NCBI GenBank assembly: GCA_016197365.1
Contig: JACPVS010000006.1
Coordinates: forward strand, 186,001-250,000
From: Mycolicibacterium cosmeticum
Lineage (GTDB): Bacteria > Actinomycetota > Actinomycetes > Mycobacteriales > Mycobacteriaceae
DNA length: 64,000 nt
Reading direction: 5' to 3'
In this document: one piece after another, positions 33,371 to 43,521 of the stretch
How positions within the stretch are numbered: position 1 is the stretch's first letter
Layout of the letters: each line of letters starts with the position of its first letter
Program-made: the position numbers and the translations under genes
Notes under the pieces: model-generated
What the model was told of the DNA's origin: nothing
Database searches by the model: none
What the model saw: the letters and a program-made list of their open reading frames with translations, nothing else

Positions 33371-36300
33371 AGCCTGACTCACAACAGATTCTCGCCAGTC
33401 TGAAAGACTTCCAGCGCAATACAGTCGAATACGCCTTCGATCGCCTATGGGGTCCTGAAGACCAGGTCAAGCGATTCCTCGTCGCCGACGAGGTCGGTCT
33501 CGGGAAGACGATGGTGGCAAAAGGACTTGTCGCCAAGACGGTCGAGCATCTCTGGGACACCGACAAGCGGATCGACATCGTGTACATCTGCTCTAACAGT
33601 CAGATCGCTCGACAGAACCTCAACCGGCTCAAAGTGGTTGAGGGAAACACGGTTAGGCATGCCGACCGATTGACGTTGTTGCCGAATGTGATCCGGAACC
33701 TGCGCGACAACAAAGTCAACTTCGTCTCGTTCACACCGGGAACGTCGTTCAAGGTCGGAACTTCCGGTGGCGCCGCCCCGGAGCGAGTGCTGCTGTACTG
33801 GATGCTCGCGGAATGTTGGGGCACGCATGCCGTTGCGGCTACCCGCTGGAAGCGATTCTTCGAGGGTGGCGTCGAGCAATCACGATTCGAAGCACAGCTC
33901 AAAGCATTCGATCGGTCATCTTTGGATGATGACCTCTGCCAATCCTTTGGCGAAGCAATCGATTCCGCGGTCGGACCAAGCGGCGGTCCACTACGCGACG
34001 AGCTCGAGCAATGCGTCGCCGACTTCAACTACCTACGAGACAAGCCAACGCATCAACTGAGTGGCCGGCGAAACCGGCTTATCGGCAAGCTTCGCCAACT
34101 CGTCTCTCGCGCCGCGGTAGAGCATTTGGAGCCCGACCTGGTGATCCTCGACGAGTTCCAGCGATTCAAGGATTTGCTCGACTCGGAGAACGAGGGCGCC
34201 GAGCTAGCCCATGCGATCTTCGATCACCCTGATGCGAAAGTGCTGTTGTTGTCGGCTACGCCGTACAAGATGTACACGCTGCCAGATGAGCCGGAAGGCG
34301 ACGACCACTACCGTGACTTCATCCGCACAGTACGGTTCCTGGCAGACAATGAGCGCGCACACGTCGTTGAGCGTGCGTTGCGAACGATGCGAGAAAGCTT
34401 GTTCTCCGGCAGTGGTTTTGCCGGCGCAGGTGAGGCCAAGGCCGTGGTGGAGCGGGAGCTCCGTCGGGTCATGTGCCGCACCGAACGCCTGTCTTCGACG
34501 GAGAACCGTGATGGCATGCTCGAATCGCGAGAGATGCCGGGAGCCCGTTTGGCTGCCGAAGACCTGCGCTCGTGGCAGACCTTCGATGACGTAGCCCGCC
34601 ATGTCGATCGGCACGATGTCTTCGAGTACTGGCGCTCAACCCCATATCCGTTGAATCTGATGGACCGCAACTCATATCAAGTGCGGACCAAGTTCCAAGA
34701 GGCAGCAGAACAACACGACCCGGCACTCGCGAAGTTGCTTCACCACGGTCGAGGACTTTTGGATTGGAAAGACATTCATGCATATCGCAAAGTCGACCCG
34801 GGAAACGCCAAGCTCCGCGGACTCATCGAAGACGTGCTCGACCGCGGCGCCTGGCAACTTGCGTGGCTGCCTCCGTCCCTCCCCTACTACGAGATGTCGG
34901 GCGCGTACGCCGACCCACAGCTAGCCAACTTCACCAAGCGGCTCATCTTTTCGGCCTGGTCGGTGGTCCCGAAGGCTATCGCCGTCATGATGAGTTACGA
35001 GGCAGAGCGTCGCGCGGTCGAAGCGGCGAAGTTGACTGACCGTCGATACGACGACCGGCCTATCACACCCCCACTCCAGTTCCGTATGAGTGCTGGCCGG
35101 CATGCGAGCATGCCGACGTTGGCACTGTTGTATCCGAGCTCGACTTTGGCGCAACTGGGTGACCCGTTGGACGTAGCACGTACGCGCGGTAGTTCATTGC
35201 CGCTAGCTCGCGAGACGTTGTTCGAACTCGTCCGCGACAGAGTAAACGATGCCCTCGCACAACTTCCAGAAAGCCCGGACACATCCGGACCTGTCGACCA
35301 AAGCTGGTATTGGGCAGCACCATTTCTTCTCGACCGTCATCTAGCGAAAGACGAGACCCAGGCATTCATACCGCGGATGCGGACTTGGAGCGGTGAAGAG
35401 GACACCGAGTCGAGCCTCTCTTCTCATGTGCACCTCGCCGAGACGTTCGACGAATCAACGCTTGGTCCACGCCCGTCAGACCTGGATATCGTTCTGACGA
35501 ACCTGGCCATCGGTGGACCTGGAGTGTGTGCACTGCGGGCGTTGTCGCGCGTAACGAGCGGTGACAAAGCGCTGCAGGACATTAGGATCCGCGATGCGGC
35601 ATACCGAATCGGGCATGGGCTGCGATCGCTCTTCAATAAGCCGGAGATCGTTGCATTGGTGAGGGCGGGCGATGATCATTCGTATTGGCGTGCAGCACTG
35701 GATCACTGCGTCAACAGATGCCTCCAGGCAGTGCTCGATGAGTACGCACATGTGTTGATCGAATCCGAAGGCCTGCAGGACTCGGACGCACATTCCCGCG
35801 CCGACGCTCTAAGTGCCGTCATGGTTGAAGCGCTTTCCATTCGCACTGCCACGAACACTGTCGAACAGGTAACAGTCGCTGGGGCCACCATCCATCTCGA
35901 TGGTCACCACATCAACAGCCACCTCGCCGCCCGGTACGGGCGAATTCAATCCAATGAGCAAGCTGCACAGCGTGAATCAACAATCCGGACAGGGTTCAAT
36001 TCTCCGTTCCGGCCGTTCGTGCTCGCGTCGACGTCTGTCGGCCAGGAGGGTCTCGACTTCCATACATACAGCCATGCGATCGTGCACTGGAATCTTCCGA
36101 GCAACCCAGTTGATCTTGAGCAGCGAGAGGGCCGCGTGCACCGTTACAAGGGACACGCGGTCAGGAAGAACGTCGCCGATGCACATGGCGACGCCGCACT
36201 TGATCCGCACGCTCTTGATCCTTGGGCCGCGATGTTCGACGCTGCAGTGGACGCACGGATGCCAGAAGACTCAGACATCAAACCGTTTTGGATCTTCACC

Positions 36301-36519
36301 CGTCCAGGCGGCGCAGTCATCGAGCGGTATGTCCCTGCCCTTCCGCTCAGCCGGGAGGCTCAGCAGTATCGGCGTCTGCTTCGAACCGTTGGTGCCTATC
36401 GAGCCGTGATCGGCCAGCCCAGACAGGACGACTTGATCCGATACGTCGGTGAAGACGTGGAGTGGTTGCGAATTGATCTGACACCAGCAGACTTCAAAGG
36501 CGGCGAGTCCAGCCGCTAG
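33367..36519 (+). CDS. SF2 helicase (SNF2-like), third gene of the triad
   Basis: This 1050-residue ATPase has motif I DEVGLGKT (41-48), a DEFQ motif II (262-265) in place of DEAH, LSATP motif III (295-299), and in the second RecA lobe STSVGQEGLDFH and QREGRVHRY (motifs V and VI). A long helical insert of about 450 residues separates the lobes. The pattern is that of the SNF2-like helicases in DISARM-type and other defence loci. ATG 33367 overlaps the PLD stop. It probably translocates on DNA or remodels it to feed the HKD nuclease. Confidence 0.87.
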   Translation: MKPDSQQILASLKDFQRNTVEYAFDRLWGPEDQVKRFLVADEVGLGKTMVAKGLVAKTVEHLWDTDKRIDIVYICSNSQIARQNLNRLKVVEGNTVRHADRLTLLPNVIRNLRDNKVNFVSFTPGTSFKVGTSGGAAPERVLLYWMLAECWGTHAVAATRWKRFFEGGVEQSRFEAQLKAFDRSSLDDDLCQSFGEAIDSAVGPSGGPLRDELEQCVADFNYLRDKPTHQLSGRRNRLIGKLRQLVSRAAVEHLEPDLVILDEFQRFKDLLDSENEGAELAHAIFDHPDAKVLLLSATPYKMYTLPDEPEGDDHYRDFIRTVRFLADNERAHVVERALRTMRESLFSGSGFAGAGEAKAVVERELRRVMCRTERLSSTENRDGMLESREMPGARLAAEDLRSWQTFDDVARHVDRHDVFEYWRSTPYPLNLMDRNSYQVRTKFQEAAEQHDPALAKLLHHGRGLLDWKDIHAYRKVDPGNAKLRGLIEDVLDRGAWQLAWLPPSLPYYEMSGAYADPQLANFTKRLIFSAWSVVPKAIAVMMSYEAERRAVEAAKLTDRRYDDRPITPPLQFRMSAGRHASMPTLALLYPSSTLAQLGDPLDVARTRGSSLPLARETLFELVRDRVNDALAQLPESPDTSGPVDQSWYWAAPFLLDRHLAKDETQAFIPRMRTWSGEEDTESSLSSHVHLAETFDESTLGPRPSDLDIVLTNLAIGGPGVCALRALSRVTSGDKALQDIRIRDAAYRIGHGLRSLFNKPEIVALVRAGDDHSYWRAALDHCVNRCLQAVLDEYAHVLIESEGLQDSDAHSRADALSAVMVEALSIRTATNTVEQVTVAGATIHLDGHHINSHLAARYGRIQSNEQAAQRESTIRTGFNSPFRPFVLASTSVGQEGLDFHTYSHAIVHWNLPSNPVDLEQREGRVHRYKGHAVRKNVADAHGDAALDPHALDPWAAMFDAAVDARMPEDSDIKPFWIFTRPGGAVIERYVPALPLSREAQQYRRLLRTVGAYRAVIGQPRQDDLIRYVGEDVEWLRIDLTPADFKGGESSR

Positions 36520-36541
36520 ACAACCGGCGCCTTGGGGCACG

Positions 36542-36581
36542 AGCCCACGAGGGCTGCCATTTCGCCAATCGGCCGATCGGC
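36542..36581. terminator. Possible bidirectional terminator hairpins
   Basis: AGCCC-ACGA-GGGCT (36542-36555) and the near-perfect palindrome GCCAATCGG/CCGATCGGC (36564-36581) lie between the convergent ends of the helicase and the ATPase gene. T tracts are weak. Confidence 0.35.
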
Positions 36582-36594
36582 AAACAGAGATCAG

Positions 36595-37827
36595 TCAGAT
36601 ACGGTTCGCTCGTCTCCAGAAGTTCAGATAATCGACAGGTAGCCTCGGAATTCTCACGGCCACAGCTGAGCCCGGTGTGTCCCGGCCCAGGATCACTCGT
36701 GCTGTAGGGAGTACGAACCCGTTGCCCAATGGTGGAAGAATTAAGTGACGGTCATGCAGTTGAGGGCGGTCGACGGGCTTCATGAGCCGAATCTCGACAT
36801 CTCGAATCTCATGCAGAGCCTGTGCTTGACCAACGGATACCCCGCCAGCATCCCAGTCATCGCTGGAGAGAAGTCGCAAACGACAGTCGGTGTGCGCGCG
36901 CACTCCTTCTATGAAAGTGCGTAGACGCCCGACGTCCGTTAGGAGGTACCTATCAATCCAAAGGGCGTCGTCTGTCCCTGCCAGCATATCGACGAAAGCG
37001 CGAATAGACGGCGCGTCGCCCTCAGGCCAACCGGGGTTCAGCATCTCGACTTCGTGTGTCAGCCCAGACTCTTGGACTGTCTGAGCGATCGCGTATGTGC
37101 CATCCTCATCAAGGTAGCCAACCATAAGGAGGGCTTGGCGACTAATTGCATCGGCATCGCCGTAGAGCCTCGCCCCGACGATGACCTCTATCGCTTGCGG
37201 CGGCAGGTCTTTCACAATTCGGCTGCTGTCGACAGCCAAATATTCGGCCAGTTCGTAGGTACGTACTTGTGCATCTTGCGGCCCGAGTCGTCGCGCCAGG
37301 GTGGTGGATGATCCCACGACTGCGCGGAGCTGATCTAATGGCATTCCCAGGGCAGCAGCATCTCTCTCGTCCAACATCGGGAGCTGGATCATCTGAGCGC
37401 GGCTCAAGAGCGGACTACCGGCGAAGCGGATGTCTATGTTGTCCAGATATCGAGTAGTCAGGAGAGCTCCGATGTCACGAGCATTGTCACCGTCGACCAG
37501 CAATCGGTAAAGCGTGGAGTGGAGAGCCCCTCCCTGCGATCGCCGGATCGCATGACCGTAGTCATCGAACAACAACTGGGCGCAGTTGTGGACCTCGATT
37601 AAGGCATCGAGCTTAGAATCAATATCTCGTCTCAGACCAGACTGAGTGCTCTCGGAGAATTCCCGACCCCTGACACTAATTGCACTTGCCCCTAGCAGGG
37701 TTTCAAGAGCTGAGCACAATGTCGATTTGCCTGCGCGCGGAAGACCCCGAAGCACCAAAATACGTCCGTCGAGCAGCCAGTTCGCGATGTTCTCGACCCA
37801 TGCCTCATCACTAGGAACCAGTGGCAT
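36595..37827 (-). CDS. P-loop ATPase with degenerate HKD-like C-terminal domain
   Basis: This 410-residue protein has a P-loop GLPRAGKS (28-35), a Walker B-like LLFDD (85-89) and a winged-helix-like middle. The C-terminal 130 residues contain LWIDRYL, LRLLSSDD and LHDRHLIL (His358-Asp-Arg). This is the strand, helix and HxR order of degenerate phospholipase D-like effectors found attached to STAND or other NTPases. Its first 17 bases overlap the end of the upstream ATPase gene. A defence sensor/effector pair is inferred. Effector chemistry is uncertain because the usual HxK lysine is not seen. Confidence 0.72.
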   Translation of the reverse strand: MPLVPSDEAWVENIANWLLDGRILVLRGLPRAGKSTLCSALETLLGASAISVRGREFSESTQSGLRRDIDSKLDALIEVHNCAQLLFDDYGHAIRRSQGGALHSTLYRLLVDGDNARDIGALLTTRYLDNIDIRFAGSPLLSRAQMIQLPMLDERDAAALGMPLDQLRAVVGSSTTLARRLGPQDAQVRTYELAEYLAVDSSRIVKDLPPQAIEVIVGARLYGDADAISRQALLMVGYLDEDGTYAIAQTVQESGLTHEVEMLNPGWPEGDAPSIRAFVDMLAGTDDALWIDRYLLTDVGRLRTFIEGVRAHTDCRLRLLSSDDWDAGGVSVGQAQALHEIRDVEIRLMKPVDRPQLHDRHLILPPLGNGFVLPTARVILGRDTPGSAVAVRIPRLPVDYLNFWRRANRI

Positions 37828-39400
37828 TCACAAATCTTTCGACCGCCCTCACCCGAGCCTTCGTCGCGTCCGGAATCAAAAGGCCGTAGGGAACTGCATG
37901 TCTGACACGATCCCCATCCTCCTCGATAATGAGGCGCGCCAACTCCCGCTCGTCGAAGTCCGGAGACCATAACGCTCGCAAGACATCGGCCTCATCGGGG
38001 AACCACTCCGTGTAGGACTCGAGAATCTCGCCTGCTTGCTGGAAGGGTGTGCCGTCGCCGCGCGCATCAGCCGCACGGACAACGGCATCGAGGGGCATAT
38101 GCCACGGAACCTCACCGGGAGGACGCACCATCGTAGCGACAGAACAAGCTTTCCGGCTAAGAAGAGGATGCCCACCATACTCATCGTACAAAAAATCGAC
38201 TACCTGGTGGTCGCGGATTCTTATGCCCATTCTGCGAGCAAGGTCACGCACCATTTCAGCCATTTCCTCACGACTCATGGGCGAAAGGAACATTAGCCGA
38301 ACGACTTTATAAAGTAAGTTATCCGCACCGGTACTCAAAAGCGGTCGCTCAAATAATGCAGGATCGGTGCCAGCACAAACTAGAACAATCCCCGAGTCCG
38401 GATCAGCGCTTTGGATCATTCCGCGCAACTGGGTCAGTGCAATCAGGATTTGAGTAGCTTCCTCTATCCCTAGGTACGAACGAGGAGGATAAGCTTGGTC
38501 GATCTCATCGATGAAGATTTCGAGGCGACCGCAATGCTCTGTAATGGACTCAACATCGCGGAGCCAATAGGATCGCAGAGAATCTGCGCCGCCCTTGGGT
38601 TCTCCTGTTGCCGTCAGCGTACGCAGCCGAGGCAGAGGCCTGGAATCACTATCCCGAACTGCCTTGACTGCGCCCTCTACGGTCCTTCTTTTGAAATCGT
38701 CAGCACCACTGAGCCCGCTTATATCGATCTTTACTACTGAACGGCCCGATTCTTGACGCCGACCAATAACGTAATTGAGAAGCGAAGTCTTTCCAGTCTT
38801 CCTAAGGCCAAATACTCCTACAGACTGACCGCGTTCGATTGCGGAAATCATTCTGTCGTACTCGGCTTTTCGCCCGAAAAAGCCGCTTGGATCTTTGATC
38901 GGTGCCGTGATATCGAAGTGGTCGACTGATGTAAGAATCTCGGACATACGGAGGCGAATTTCGGGTACATCAGGTTCAAGAGCGCCAAGTAGCAAGTCGA
39001 TGACCGCGAATTCACCGCGTCGACGCCGAGCAAGCCGTGCGACCTCGGGATCGAGGCTCGCAACGATAAAGAGACCCGGGTCAACTCGCGCATCCTTGCG
39101 AATCCGCTGTTGAACAAGTTCAAATAACCGCGGCTCGACTCGCTCGAACTCGACGTAAACGAGTTGGATTTCGAGGTGCGCATCAAACATCTCAGCGACA
39201 TAGGAGCTAAGCGTGATGTTCAGCCACCATCTTCTGGAGTCGAACGGGTCGGCCTCATACCGCCAAATTCCGCAGCCGGATCGTGTCAAATAATCAACCA
39301 GCTGTTGACCGTGCCGCGTATGGGCGAAAAACTTCTCTTTGAACTCAGCTAGACGAGCTTGATTCAGAGTTCGTCCGCGATTATTCGGAGATGTCAACAT
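37811..39400 (-). CDS. AAA/STAND-type ATPase with Rossmann-like N-terminal domain
   Basis: This 529-residue protein has a P-loop GLRKTGKT (198-205), a Walker B IFIDEID (295-301), a sensor-like VCAGTDP and a winged-helix-like end. FFGRKAEYDRM just before the P-loop is the usual STAND-type entry motif. The first 150 residues (LEIQLVYVEFERVEP, LFIVASLDPEVARLARR) form a separate alpha/beta domain of unknown type. Base composition is visibly more AT-rich than in flanking genes. It forms a two-gene unit with the next ATPase. It may be the sensor of a defence pair. Confidence 0.75.
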   Translation of the reverse strand: MLTSPNNRGRTLNQARLAEFKEKFFAHTRHGQQLVDYLTRSGCGIWRYEADPFDSRRWWLNITLSSYVAEMFDAHLEIQLVYVEFERVEPRLFELVQQRIRKDARVDPGLFIVASLDPEVARLARRRRGEFAVIDLLLGALEPDVPEIRLRMSEILTSVDHFDITAPIKDPSGFFGRKAEYDRMISAIERGQSVGVFGLRKTGKTSLLNYVIGRRQESGRSVVKIDISGLSGADDFKRRTVEGAVKAVRDSDSRPLPRLRTLTATGEPKGGADSLRSYWLRDVESITEHCGRLEIFIDEIDQAYPPRSYLGIEEATQILIALTQLRGMIQSADPDSGIVLVCAGTDPALFERPLLSTGADNLLYKVVRLMFLSPMSREEMAEMVRDLARRMGIRIRDHQVVDFLYDEYGGHPLLSRKACSVATMVRPPGEVPWHMPLDAVVRAADARGDGTPFQQAGEILESYTEWFPDEADVLRALWSPDFDERELARLIIEEDGDRVRHAVPYGLLIPDATKARVRAVERFVNATGS

Positions 39401-39529
39401 AACCCCTTCGACTGCACGTGTCGTAACCGCCGCAGTAGCTGAATTTGCTCATATGACCGATTCCCATCAACTCGCAGAACTCTATTTGGGCTCAGCGCAC
39501 CCCAGAGATACCAGCAGGACATTGCCTCC

Positions 39530-40246
39530 CTACGTTCCGATGGCGCCCCGCCAAATCGAGGCACCCGCCTCGGCCAGTTCGCACTTGCGCTCATCGAAAT
39601 CAGGCATAGCTCTACCTAGGACCTGCCAAAACTCAGCTCCGTGGTTTCCTTCACGAAGATGCGCAAGCTCATGCGCCAAAACATAGTCCACCAACACCGG
39701 GCGAAGTTGCATCGTCACCCAGTGAATTCGAATACGCCCGGCTGCGCCAGCAGAGCCCCATTTGTTGCCTAGATCGGCGACTTCGATTGAGCGAGGGTGT
39801 ACTCGAAGCCGACTCGACCAATCCTTCGAGCGAGGTCTTAACCACCGGAGCCCGGCATCCCGATACCACTGGACGATATGCTCCGCCCCGGTTCCGAGCA
39901 TCGGCCGCGGTAGGATGAACTTGCCCGCGTGCATGCGGACTTGGTTACCTTCGTCGGCAAGGCGGAGTTGATAGCTCCGCCCCAAATACTGGAAGCCCTC
40001 ACCGTTGACCAATTCTTTACTAACTGGCTCAGCGGCAAAGTTCTCTTTTTCGGCTAATCTGCTGTAAATCCATTCACGTTTGGACGCGAGGAAGCGCCCA
40101 ATTTCGGCTTCCTCGACGTCCGGGGCTGCCGTAACTGTGAGGCTGCCATCGCGCTCGACAGTCAACTTGGCCTTACGGCTCGTACTGCTGATCGTCACAG
40201 GCACGACCATGCCATCAAACAGCAGCGTCGAAGAGCGTGTGCTCAT
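39530..40246 (-). CDS. YgjP/SprT-like zinc metallopeptidase in a type I RM operon
   Basis: This 238-residue DUF45-type protein has the zinc motif HELAHLREGNH (His192, Glu193, His196, with His202) and the preceding WGSAGAAGRIRIHW strands usual for YgjP. Its ATG overlaps the hsdR stop (ATGA), so it is the last gene of the restriction operon. YgjP-like peptidases recur beside hsdR genes. A role in trimming or clearing the restriction complex or DNA-bound protein is suggested by position, not proven here. Confidence 0.87.
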   Translation of the reverse strand: MSTRSSTLLFDGMVVPVTISSTSRKAKLTVERDGSLTVTAAPDVEEAEIGRFLASKREWIYSRLAEKENFAAEPVSKELVNGEGFQYLGRSYQLRLADEGNQVRMHAGKFILPRPMLGTGAEHIVQWYRDAGLRWLRPRSKDWSSRLRVHPRSIEVADLGNKWGSAGAAGRIRIHWVTMQLRPVLVDYVLAHELAHLREGNHGAEFWQVLGRAMPDFDERKCELAEAGASIWRGAIGT

Positions 40247-43200
40247 CGACGCTGCCGAGATGCGATGAATGACCGATTAGCTCGCGCCAGCTCCATCAGC
40301 TTGTCAGCAAGCGGGGCCTGCTCCTCGAACGGAAATAGATCTGTGTCATCTACTATGTGGACGAGTTCTCTTCGCAACGAATCTTGGGCATACGAGTTGT
40401 GCCAGAACTGAACTATCTTTGCGTTTTCTTCGACCTGATCGACTATCCGTTCGGCGAGATAGACGATGTCGATCCCACCTTGACCGCGCCGATCACCGCG
40501 CGTCGCAAGCTCAGCTTCTAACAGGCCGTAAAACCGCAAAACGAGCGGATCATCGTGAATGGCGCTGGCGTCTTCGGCGCTCTGTGCCTCACCGAGCAGT
40601 TCGGAGAGCGCCAGGGCTAGCTGGTCCCACTGTCCGGTCAGATTCTTGAGAATGTCATCGAGCCGCTCCGACAACTTCGTGTAGCGGGCAGGATCTTCAT
40701 CGAAGTTCTTCCGAATGTGGTATCGGAGGGCGTGTTCCATCTCCGACGCTTTGGCCTTATCAGAGGTCAGGCCTTGCACTTTGGCGAGGAAGTCGGGATC
40801 GGTGATCGACACCGGCGGGATCTTTGTCGCGATGTCAAGCGCCGTGACGTGCTCGTCGATTAGCTTGCGGACCTTCTCGCCATAGAGCGAGCTATCGAAG
40901 TCACCGAGTCCGTCATCGCGGTAACGTCGCTTGGCCATGAGCGAGATGATGCCGAGACGCTTGGCGTCATTCACGAATGGCAAGGCCTCGGGCCGTGGCA
41001 TGACGGTGTCCAGCGTCGTCAGGAATTGCTTGAGGAGCGCACCAAACCGTGCACGAAGGGCTTCATCTTGCAAAATCTCCACGCACGCCTCGACATCTTC
41101 GCCTGTGTCGAAGGTGTCGATACCAGCCTGGGCAAAAACGGCGACGACCCGAGCGTGGCGGTCACGCAGCTTCGGCAGTTCATCCTTGATCGAGACCAGC
41201 GCCCCAATGGCGTCGTCGGCGTCCTCTGGCGCATAGGCCTTGAGCGCCTTCTGGAGGTGCGCGCCGACACCGTAGTAATCGACCAGCAGGCCAACGGTTT
41301 TCCGACTGGCGGTGCGATTGACCCGCGCAATGGCTTGTAGTAACTCGGCATCCTGAATGGTGCGATCCAGGTAGAGCACCTGCTCGACGGGCGCGTCGAA
41401 GCCGGTAAGCAGCATAGTGCGGACGATCAGGAATGCGACAGGGCTGGTCTTCTCACCGGCAAGGCCTAGATCCTTCTTGAAGTCCTCGATGACTGCATCC
41501 TGGCGAGCCCTATCGGCCCACTGCGCCCACGTCGGATCGTCATTATTGGTTCCGGAAATGACGGGTACAAACTCCAACGCCTTCAGTAGGTCCAGCTGAT
41601 CAGCGGCACGCACGAGGACCTGCGTCTTGCGGTCGAGCCCTTCGAATTCGTCGGGGTCGGCATGTCGCACCTCGTCGGGCAGTGCCCCGATTCGAGCAAC
41701 CATGTCGTCGCGCGCATTCATCAGTGCTTCGCGGTAGCGGACGGTTGCCAGCCGGCTTGATGCGGCGATCTGCGCCTTGAACCCGTTTGGCATGACAGTC
41801 GAGATATAGTGCCACAGCATCGATTCCGCCTTGGCGGCAATCAATTTGGGCGCATCGATCACCGAGCCTGTTGTCGCGTAACGTGCCTTGAGCTTTTCCA
41901 TCTCGGCGTCGCTTAGTTCAATGAACATGTCCTCGAACAATTCGTCGAGATCACTGCCACCAGCCACGGCGCCCTTGGCGGTGCGCCCCTCGTACAAGAT
42001 GGGTACGACGGCGCCGTCGGCCTCGGCTTCGCGAATCGTGTAGCGGTCGATCTCCGGGCCGAAGATCGCTGTGGTCTTCTTCTTGCCCTCACGCATGATC
42101 GGCGTGCCGGTGAAGCCGATCTTGGCAGCATTCGGCAGGGCGGCCATCAGGTTGGCATGCAAGGTCGAGGTCTGCGAGCGGTGCGCCTCGTCCACCAAAA
42201 TGACGATCGACTCATCGGTGTTGAGTACACCGAGCGACTCGGCCTTGTCGTCGTCCGCCAGGCCCTGATCGTCCGCCCCATTACCCACGGCGTCGCGATA
42301 CTTTTGGATCATGGCGAACACGACCGCCGGGCCGTGCTCGGCCAATATTGTTAGCAGCTTGGCCGACTTACGGGCGCGCTGCACGGTCTCTCCGGAGAGT
42401 TTCGCGGTCGCTGCAAGCTGCTTTTCCAAGTCGGTGCGGTCAGTGATGACGACGACTTTGAACGCCCGTAGCACTGGGTCGGAACGCATGGCGCGCACCA
42501 GGAAGACCATGGTTAGTGACTTGCCCGATCCTTGCGTGTGCCAGATCAGGCCGCCGCGGCGATCATGCTCGCCGTCGAGATGGCGCGTCTTGCCGGTGCG
42601 CAGCCGGTTGAGTGACTTGAGGACTGCTCGGTATTGCTGATAACGCGCCACCAGCTTGATCCGCCGGCCGCCGACCTCAGTGAACAGGGTGTAATGCCGA
42701 ACAATGTCAAGCAGATTCGCCGGGGTGAGCATGCCAGCCACCAGTAGCTCTTGCCCAGTGAGTTCGACGACCGGTTTGCCGAGATGCTGGGCCAGCTCGT
42801 CACGGCTGAGTGGAGCGGGGTCCTTCCATTCGAGGAAGTGCTCGGACCCTGAGGTGAAGGTGCCGACCCGGGCCTTGTCGCCATAGGTCGAGACAACGAA
42901 CTGATTGGTCCAGAACATTCGTTCATTACCCTCGGATGCTCCAAGATCCCGTTGATTAGCGTAGCGCCGTAGCTGATTGATGCCCTCGGCCATCGGGTCC
43001 GTGATGTAAGGGCTCTTGCACTCGATCACCACGAGCGGGATGCCGTTAACGAACAAGACCACGTCGGGTGCAATGAACTTCTTTGCCTGTCCGCCTGGCT
43101 CGTCGACGCGAAACTGGTTGATGGCCAAGAAGTCATTGCGCTCGGGATGATCGAAATCGATGAACTTGATGCGTTGGCTACGACCTTGGTCCCAATCCGA

Positions 43201-43521
43201 CAGACCGGCGACTGACACGCCTTCGAGCAGACGTTCGGTCATGAGCTCGTTGATCTCGATCAACTTGCCGGCCTCGGTGCGTGTGAGTGTGGAGACCGCC
43301 TCCGACAGCCGTGAATCGTCAAGCCACGGTTGACCGTCGGGTCCGGAATTGATCTTCAGCAGCGCCGCCCGCAGACGGCCCTCGAGGATTGAATCGCGGA
43401 ATGAATCTCGCCCCGTGGCTGCAGAATCCGACTTCGAGCCCTCGACCACCTGCCAGCCGAGGCCTGTCAACTGATCGAGCAGGCGCTTCTCGACTTCCGT
43501 GTACTCCGTCCACAGGCTCAC
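40243..43521 (-). CDS. hsdR: Type I restriction endonuclease, R subunit
   Basis: The 1092-residue subunit has the HsdR_N nuclease domain with Asp153 and ECK (167-169) in IPLVVIECKSP. A helicase motor follows with the P-loop TQGSGKS (329-335), VDEAHRS (about 453-459), FTGTPI and the conserved LLTGFDAP in the second RecA lobe. A helical C-terminal domain binds the methyltransferase core. It translocates DNA past unmodified sites and cuts. It overlaps hsdS and the YgjP gene by four bases each. All core motifs look intact. Confidence 0.93.
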   Translation of the reverse strand: MSLWTEYTEVEKRLLDQLTGLGWQVVEGSKSDSAATGRDSFRDSILEGRLRAALLKINSGPDGQPWLDDSRLSEAVSTLTRTEAGKLIEINELMTERLLEGVSVAGLSDWDQGRSQRIKFIDFDHPERNDFLAINQFRVDEPGGQAKKFIAPDVVLFVNGIPLVVIECKSPYITDPMAEGINQLRRYANQRDLGASEGNERMFWTNQFVVSTYGDKARVGTFTSGSEHFLEWKDPAPLSRDELAQHLGKPVVELTGQELLVAGMLTPANLLDIVRHYTLFTEVGGRRIKLVARYQQYRAVLKSLNRLRTGKTRHLDGEHDRRGGLIWHTQGSGKSLTMVFLVRAMRSDPVLRAFKVVVITDRTDLEKQLAATAKLSGETVQRARKSAKLLTILAEHGPAVVFAMIQKYRDAVGNGADDQGLADDDKAESLGVLNTDESIVILVDEAHRSQTSTLHANLMAALPNAAKIGFTGTPIMREGKKKTTAIFGPEIDRYTIREAEADGAVVPILYEGRTAKGAVAGGSDLDELFEDMFIELSDAEMEKLKARYATTGSVIDAPKLIAAKAESMLWHYISTVMPNGFKAQIAASSRLATVRYREALMNARDDMVARIGALPDEVRHADPDEFEGLDRKTQVLVRAADQLDLLKALEFVPVISGTNNDDPTWAQWADRARQDAVIEDFKKDLGLAGEKTSPVAFLIVRTMLLTGFDAPVEQVLYLDRTIQDAELLQAIARVNRTASRKTVGLLVDYYGVGAHLQKALKAYAPEDADDAIGALVSIKDELPKLRDRHARVVAVFAQAGIDTFDTGEDVEACVEILQDEALRARFGALLKQFLTTLDTVMPRPEALPFVNDAKRLGIISLMAKRRYRDDGLGDFDSSLYGEKVRKLIDEHVTALDIATKIPPVSITDPDFLAKVQGLTSDKAKASEMEHALRYHIRKNFDEDPARYTKLSERLDDILKNLTGQWDQLALALSELLGEAQSAEDASAIHDDPLVLRFYGLLEAELATRGDRRGQGGIDIVYLAERIVDQVEENAKIVQFWHNSYAQDSLRRELVHIVDDTDLFPFEEQAPLADKLMELARANRSFIASRQRR

